This document shows, piece after piece, positions 58,390 through 64,000 of a stretch of 64,000 nucleotides of DNA. Numbering within the stretch: the stretch's first letter is position 1; every line of letters starts with the position of its first letter. Position numbers and translations under genes: made by a program. The stretch comes from Artemia franciscana (taxonomy: Eukaryota > Arthropoda > Branchiopoda > Anostraca > Artemiidae). The notes under the pieces are model-generated. The model had not been told where the DNA came from and ran no database searches. It was given only the letters and a program-made list of their open reading frames with translations. The DNA lies in contig NC_088865.1 of NCBI RefSeq assembly GCF_032884065.1, positions 47,838,868 through 47,902,867 on the forward strand, read 5' to 3'.

Positions 58390-60160
58390 GAGAAACCTTG
58401 ACACTGGCGGTCCATAATGAAAACTATGGCGCCCTTTTCTTTTGGGGCATAAATATAGGCAGTGGTGGAAGAAGGCCACTCAAATTTACATTCAGAAGTG
58501 TCCACCGTCGTGCCCACATGTCCCGTGATTTATATTCGAATGGGATTTGATTCTTTTCGGCTTGGTCTGTTCTGGCGGGCGATTTCGGGCTGAAAAACCT
58601 CTTCTTAGTTAATTTTTCTACTAAGGGCTGCCTTCCCGTAGTAGCACAATATTTGGAGGCATGAATATATAACAAGTCAGAGATAACTGGCTTAAGATTG
58701 TTTAAGCAGGGTTTAGACTCTTGTTTGTCACCAAGTGCTGAAAACCATGTTGTGACAAAGATGGTTCCTGGATTGTAAAAGGCCTCCATTCATACTGGAG
58801 GGCCAAGAGACTTCTTGCTATCTGGTTCTAATCCAGCTTGAGCGTTTCAGTGTAGACTTGAGAAGATGTGTTGGTCAACATCCTGCACTGGTTTCCTGGA
58901 CCATTGCTTTTTCTGAGGTCATATTGACTTCAATGATTAAAAAAAAAATATGAAAATTGTAACTTGGAATATTACAACATTAAAAAATAACTATCGACAT
59001 TTTGAGTAACGAATTCAGACGTTTCGAACTGGACTTATTAGGAGTTTCATAAACTCATATCCCAGGGGGGGGGGGTAGGAAGCCTGAAATTAGGTGATCT
59101 AGAAGTTATTTAATCAGGCAGGAAGGATGGGATGCATAGACAGTGAGTAGGGCTCGTGATGAATAAGGACACTGCTAAGTCTTGTCTAGGCTGGGTAGGT
59201 AGTAATAATAGAATACTAATCGCTCATTTTATGACTAATAAGTGCAGGGTGTAAGTCATAGCAGTATATGCTCCTGTAGGACTGACTGGCGGAAGTAGTA
59301 TTGACTCAGATGAAAAATACTTACAGTCAAAGGAACAAATGGACAGGGTACCAGCTAGAAATATGGTGTTTGTATTAGAAGATTTTAACACCTAAGTCGG
59401 TAGAAATAAGAATAGATGGTATCTTAGCCTAGGTAAATTTGATGTACGAAAGGAACGCAACAATGACAACAGAGTGGTGCAGTTTTGTAGGTATAACAAT
59501 CTAGTTATAACCTATACAGTATTTGGCAATAAAATAGCCCACAAGTTAACATAGTGTCCCTATGATAGTAAGACAGCTAAACCTTTGATTATTGTATTGT
59601 AAAATGGAGACTAGAAGGATCATTACAAGAAACGAGGTTAAGTAGGAGTGCTGTTATTTACGTCAAAAGTAAAGATCACTATCTAGTAGTGTGTAGGGTC
59701 AATTTAAAGCTGCATTACCGGAAGGGTAGCTACCTTCTGGTGTTGGTAGAATTCAAGTTATGATATTGGTAGAATCCAGGATGATAATTTGACATAAACT
59801 TTCTAAGAACAGTTAAATACTAAACTTAAGAGTTTAAAATTTGACAATATAGAAGATGGATGGAATAATTTTTGGAAAATAGCTCGTGAGTTTGCTGAAG
59901 GTTTCTTAAGGAAGAAATTAGGACACAGCTAGAAATCTTAGTGAAAAGGCTTTATGTTTAATAGAGAGGAAAATCGGCTTGCAGAAGAATAATCTGAGTG
60001 ATAGATCATATGAAAGTAAGAGAAATGCAATGAAAGCGGAGAAAGCATTAAAATATAATTTAAGGAGGTGTTAAGTGCAAACCATGAATAAAATTGCCAA
60101 GGATCTGGAAGATGTAGCTATATGGCATAACATTAAAAAAGGTATACCCTGGAACAGGGT
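58390..60160 (+). mobile_element. Decayed LINE, 5' region and endonuclease, plus strand
   Basis: A more GC-rich leader (58390-58945) precedes the endonuclease start MKIVTWNITTLKNN at 58951. After lesions the sequence gives VIAVYAPVGLTGGSSIDSDE (near 59255-59310), KYLQSKEQMDRVPARNMVFV, EDFNT (one residue off the GDFN box, near 59380), RNKNRWYLSLGKFDVRKERN and VVQFCRYNNLVITYTVFGNK (59475-59535). After that come KLKSLKFDNIEDGWNNFWKI-type text and a basic helix to about 60120. The reverse transcriptase is absent. It belongs to an RTE-like LINE distinct from the one at 41-44 kb. Confidence 0.85.
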
Positions 60161-60164
60161 GTAC

Positions 60165-61410
60165 CATAGTAGGGTATAACATACCCAATAGGCATGTTAA
60201 TAAATTGAGAGGGATTTGTCTGTGTGGACTTGTCCTAGATTAAGACAGGAAAGGGCCACAATTATCGAAAAGTGCTAATAATTAAAAAGAGACTAATTTA
60301 ACTAATTTACTAAATACCCCTCTGTCGTTTACACAGTGTGTTTGTAGGTTTTGCCTAGTGGGTTAAATCATAATCAAAAAGCAGGGCAACAGCAAGACCA
60401 TCTATGAAATGAAAGATCACACTTGTTGCTTTTATACAGTCTAACTCCTACAATAGGAAGAAGTAGAAGACAACAGTCCAACCACTTCTATTATAGTTTC
60501 CTCCATGCACAAAATAAAAGTGAGTAAATTAATCCTCGTGAATACTCCAACTTGTACTAAAATTAGATATTTGGAATCAGTATGATCATCAAATCCTGTT
60601 TGACATACGAGCATAATCTGCCGGATGGGTCATCCACTTTTAGAAATAACATACACCAGGTGGTGCGTTTCAAGCGTGGTGTAACTTTGCTATGTATTGC
60701 GGGCCTTTGCCCCGTGTTGCAACTGTTTGACCCATGTGGCATTCTTAGATGTACACCAGTTGGTAGATAGTGAGTGACCCATTGATACAACTCATTTACA
60801 TGAACTACGCAATATTTTACGCGATTACTATCCCAGAAACCATGATGATGACTTTATTTCCTAGAACCATCCATGAGTTTTTGTAAGCTTTTTCTTTGTT
60901 TGTATTTCAATAATACATAATTCTTAGTAAACACCACAGCTCCAATTTCCCCATTTGAAATTAGCAAAGTTCATGTCATAATTTTCTGTTTTTAGCAATG
61001 GTTATAAAACTTGCACAACTATTAATAAAACTTGGTTGAGTATTGTTTGCTATTTATTATCTTAACCTTTGAAGATAATTAATTTGAAGTTAATGCATAT
61101 ACATAGTTTATCTGGAGTTTTCCCATTCCCAAGAAATAAGAAAAATACCGTATTTGCTTAACTTTGTGAGAAGCTAATTTGGGCTGATAGCCCATAGGAG
61201 CTTAAAAATTAGAGGCTTATAGAACTCACTTGTTAAAAAAAAATGTGTACAAATTAAATTATTTGTAACAACCAGTTAGGTAAGTTTTCTTGCCACAATT
61301 TTTTTTAGGATTATTCAGCCAGTTTTTGAAAAGATGCTGTTAATATTAAGCAGAATTATTTTAAACCAGTTGACAGTATACACATGGCTTTGACGGAATA
61401 GCTCCTTATG
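60165..61410. other. Unassigned sequence, no gene seen
   Basis: No recognised element. A 62-residue frame at 60582-60770 has no motif. A GTACACCAG-type word is repeated in inverted form near 60650 and 60750, but is too short to interpret. Confidence 0.45.
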
Positions 61411-61414
61411 GAGA

Positions 61415-63167
61415 TTAAATAAAAAAAACTAGTTTTTTTAGCTGAAAGTAAGGAGCGACATTAAAACTTAAAACGAACAGAAATTACTCCGTATATGAAA
61501 TGAGTTGTCCCCTCCGCAATCCCTCGCTCTTTACGCTAAAGTTTGACTCTTTGCCACAATTTTACTTTTTAAAACAATTAAAAGCTTTAGCGTAAAGAGC
61601 GAGGGATTGTGGAGGGGACAACTCATTTCATATAAGGAGTAATTTCTGTTCGTTTTAAGTTTTAATGTCGCTCCTTACTTTCAGCTAAAAAAACTAGTTT
61701 TTTTTATTTAATTTCTGAACGTTTTTAAATTAATGCATGTTTGGTTTTGGCTCTCCGCACACAAATTATTATAATGAAATTTGTATATTAATTCTTTTTT
61801 TGGCTAAATGGCTTTCTCTTAGTTTTGATCAGACGATTTTGAGAAATAAGGGGTGGAGAAGGAGGCCTAGTTGCCCTCGAATTTTTCGGTTACTTAAAAA
61901 GGCAACTAGAACTTTTAATTTTTAACGAACGTTTTTATTAGTAAAAAATATACGTAACTTAAGAATTAACTTACGTAACAAACTTTCATAATCTTACATT
62001 TTTATTATGTATACGAGGGGGTTTGTACCCTCGTTAATACCTCGCTCTTCACACTAAATCGTAAGTTTTGTCCCAATTCTTTAAGAATGACCCCTGAATC
62101 AGAAAGGCCGTAGAATAAATAGTTGAAATTACTAAAAATACTTTAGCATAAAGAGCAAGGTATTTATCTCCTCCTAAATACCTCGCTCTTTATGCTAAAG
62201 TATTTTTAGAACCCCTCATATGCGTAATAATCTCTGTTCGTTTTAAGTTTCAATGCTACTTCTTCCTTTAATTTGAAAAAACGTTTTCATGATTATTTTT
62301 CATTGTTTTCTTATAGTAATGCTAGAGAATCCTGCGCCCTTGTCATTGAATTTTTCTTCCCCATGACAGAGTCCTCCAAGGAAAGATCCTCCAACATAGC
62401 CTCCTCTCTTCAGCCCCACCCCCAAACAAAATAAAATCCCCCTGAAAACGTCTGTACACTTCCCAATAACCATTACTATATGTAAACACTGGTCAAAGTT
62501 TGTAACTTGCAGCCCTTCCCCCAGGGATTGTGGGGGAGTAAATAATCCCCAAAGACATAGTTATTATGGTTTTCGACTATGCTGAACAAAATGGCTATCT
62601 CAAAATTTTGATCTGTTGACTTTGGGAAAAACATGAGCGTGGGAGGGGGCCTAGATGCCCTCCAATTTTTTTCGTCACTTAAAAAGGGCACTAGAACTTT
62701 TCATTTCCGTTAGAATGAGCCATCCTGCGACATTCTAGGACCACTTGGTCGATACGATGACCCCTGGGGAAAAGAAAAAAAAAAAAAAACAAAAAAAAAA
62801 CAAACAAATAAACACGCATCCGTGATTTGCCTTTTGGCAAAAAATTCAAAATTCCACATTTTTGTAGATAGGAGCTTGAAACTCCTACAGTAGGGTTTTC
62901 TGATACGCTGAATCGGATGGTGTCATTTTCGTTAAGATCCTATGACTTTTAGGGGGTATTTCCCCCTATTTCCCTAAATAAGGCAAATTTTCTCAGGCTC
63001 CTAACTTTTGATGGGTAAGACTAAACTTGATGAAACTTATATATTTAAAATCAGCATAAAAATGCGATTCTTTTGATGTAGCTATTGATATCAAAATTCA
63101 ATTTTTTAGAGTTTTGGTTACTATTGAGCCGGGTCGCTCCTTACTACAGTTCGTTACCACGAACTGT
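61415..63167 (-). repeat. Composite repeat, best complete copy (B-D-C-A)
   Basis: Modules: B 61415-61713, a foldback with arms of about 125 bp; D about 61714-62005 (contains TTGGCTCTCCGCACACAAAT and AGGCAACTAGAACTTTTAATT); C about 62005-62260 (hairpin 62136-62210); A about 62260-63167, ending with the 22-nt palindrome at 63146-63167 preceded by GCCGGGTCGCTCCTTACT. Orientation is given by module A reading from the palindrome leftwards. Total length is about 1.75 kb. There is no long open frame, and I recognise no transposase or RNA gene. The same order is seen at 17774-19481. Confidence 0.92.
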
Positions 63168-63840
63168 TTGATCATTCCAGATGAATATGCAGCGTAAGGA
63201 AAAAAAAGTCAATACTCCTTCCTATGAGCTTAGCACTCGAATAATCAATGCAACCTATGCCTACGCTTTCGTCTTTCCACCTTAGTAAAGGGTAGCACAA
63301 GAAAAGAAAGCTGTTCAGCAGAGATTTGGTCGGTATTCATATAGAAAACAGTTGCCAACGCAAAATTAATTCTTATTTTCAAAGTTGGCAGTTAGGGATA
63401 ATCCTTTAGAGTAGTAACATCCTCTGCTTCGTGACGTACCCAAGAGTAAATAGCTTTTTTTAGGCGTAAAATGAGAATTAAGGTCTGAACTGCAATCAGA
63501 TCAAAAAAAGTTCTATTTTTCAATTTTTCAGAAGCCAATTTTAGCTTCAATTCGAATTTTTCAATTGAAAATTCTCCCAGGCACCACTGGTGGGGTATAC
63601 ACCCACGTTGGGAATAACGGGTCTAGACGAAACCAGAGTTTTGTTTGTTGGCAACGCATAAGCTTGGAACCCGTGTCGTGTCGCAAAAAGGGAAGATTTC
63701 TATCGTTATCGAAGTTTCATTATCTTAAACGAAGAAAAAAAATTGAATCTTGTCGGGCAATAAATTTATGATCCTTATAAACAGCTTCCTAAGCCGGCGT
63801 TCAGGCTTGATATTTTTTCTAAGAGATAAGTACTCCTTTC
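63168..63840. other. Unassigned sequence, no gene seen
   Basis: Sequence between two composite repeats in opposite orientation. A 68-residue frame (63565-63771) has no motif that I know. Confidence 0.45.
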
Positions 63841-63842
63841 AA

Positions 63843-64000
63843 ACAGTTCGTGGTAACGAACTGTAGTAAGGAGCGACCTGGCTCAATAGTAACCAAAACT
63901 AAAAAAGATGGAATTTGATACCAATAGTTACATAAAAAGAATCACATTTTAATGCTGAATTTAAATATATAAGTTGCATCAAGTTTAGTCTTACTCATCA
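63843..64000 (+). repeat. Composite repeat module A, cut by the window end
   Basis: It begins with the exact palindrome at 63843-63864 and AGTAAGGAGCGACCTGGCTC, and follows module A to the edge of the window. It faces the copy at 61415-63167, with 675 bp between the two palindromes. Confidence 0.95.

Noticed and set aside
58424..58789. A 121-residue open frame on the minus strand
   Set aside because: It lies in the leader of a decayed plus-strand LINE, has no motif and is most likely a chance frame in GC-richer sequence.

Overview
This is a repeat-dominated, AT-rich nuclear genome segment from a eukaryote, most likely an arthropod. My first guess is a crustacean of the brine-shrimp kind, but that rests on general impression and was not checked against any database. 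The reasons for calling it eukaryotic are an interrupted gene with canonical GT-AG introns, LINE, Helitron and Penelope-like elements, long (AT)n microsatellites and satellite arrays. I see no operons, CRISPR arrays, rRNA or tRNA genes.

Only one ordinary cellular gene is supported: an AMP-forming acetyl-CoA synthetase of the mitochondrial ACSS1 / bacterial Acs type, on the minus strand. Five exons (about 26.4, 24.8, 10.8, 7.8 and 4.8 kb) can be joined with every splice phase agreeing. They encode about 267 residues, from just before the N-terminal PEEFW segment to just after the AMP-binding P-loop. The exons holding the C-terminal half are not in positions 1-4676, so the gene should continue off the left edge. 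Its introns (1.5 to 13.8 kb) are packed with repeats.

Layout. 1-4.7 kb: degenerate copies of the dominant composite repeat and a 5'-truncated LINE. 4.7-26.4 kb: the synthetase gene, with a composite-repeat copy (5.84-7.74 kb), a non-autonomous Helitron (8.15-9.0 kb), LINE debris, a double composite repeat (16.36-19.48 kb) and a 285-bp satellite in both orientations (14.3-24.3 kb). 26.9-29.7 kb: LINE and Penelope-like remnants. 29.7-34.8 kb: inverted-repeat elements and a 105-bp satellite in inverted blocks. 34.9-40.1 kb: LINE debris, then a nearly intact two-ORF LINE. 41-46.7 kb: two decayed LINEs in opposite orientation. 47.4-51.6 kb: a Helitron with a broken Rep gene, abutting a LINE fragment and an inverted-repeat element. 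52.7-57.7 kb: degenerate arrays. 58.4-60.2 kb: LINE debris. 61.4-64 kb: the clearest complete composite repeat and the start of another.

The most unusual element is the composite repeat. It is about 1.75 kb and modular (called B-D-C-A here). Module B is a near-perfect foldback of about 300 bp, module C holds a 32-bp-arm hairpin, and module A ends in a 22-nt palindrome. No module shows coding potential, and a short motif (TAAGGAGCGAC) recurs at several module edges. A second theme is that (AT)n microsatellites sit at Helitron ends and at the centres of inverted-repeat elements.
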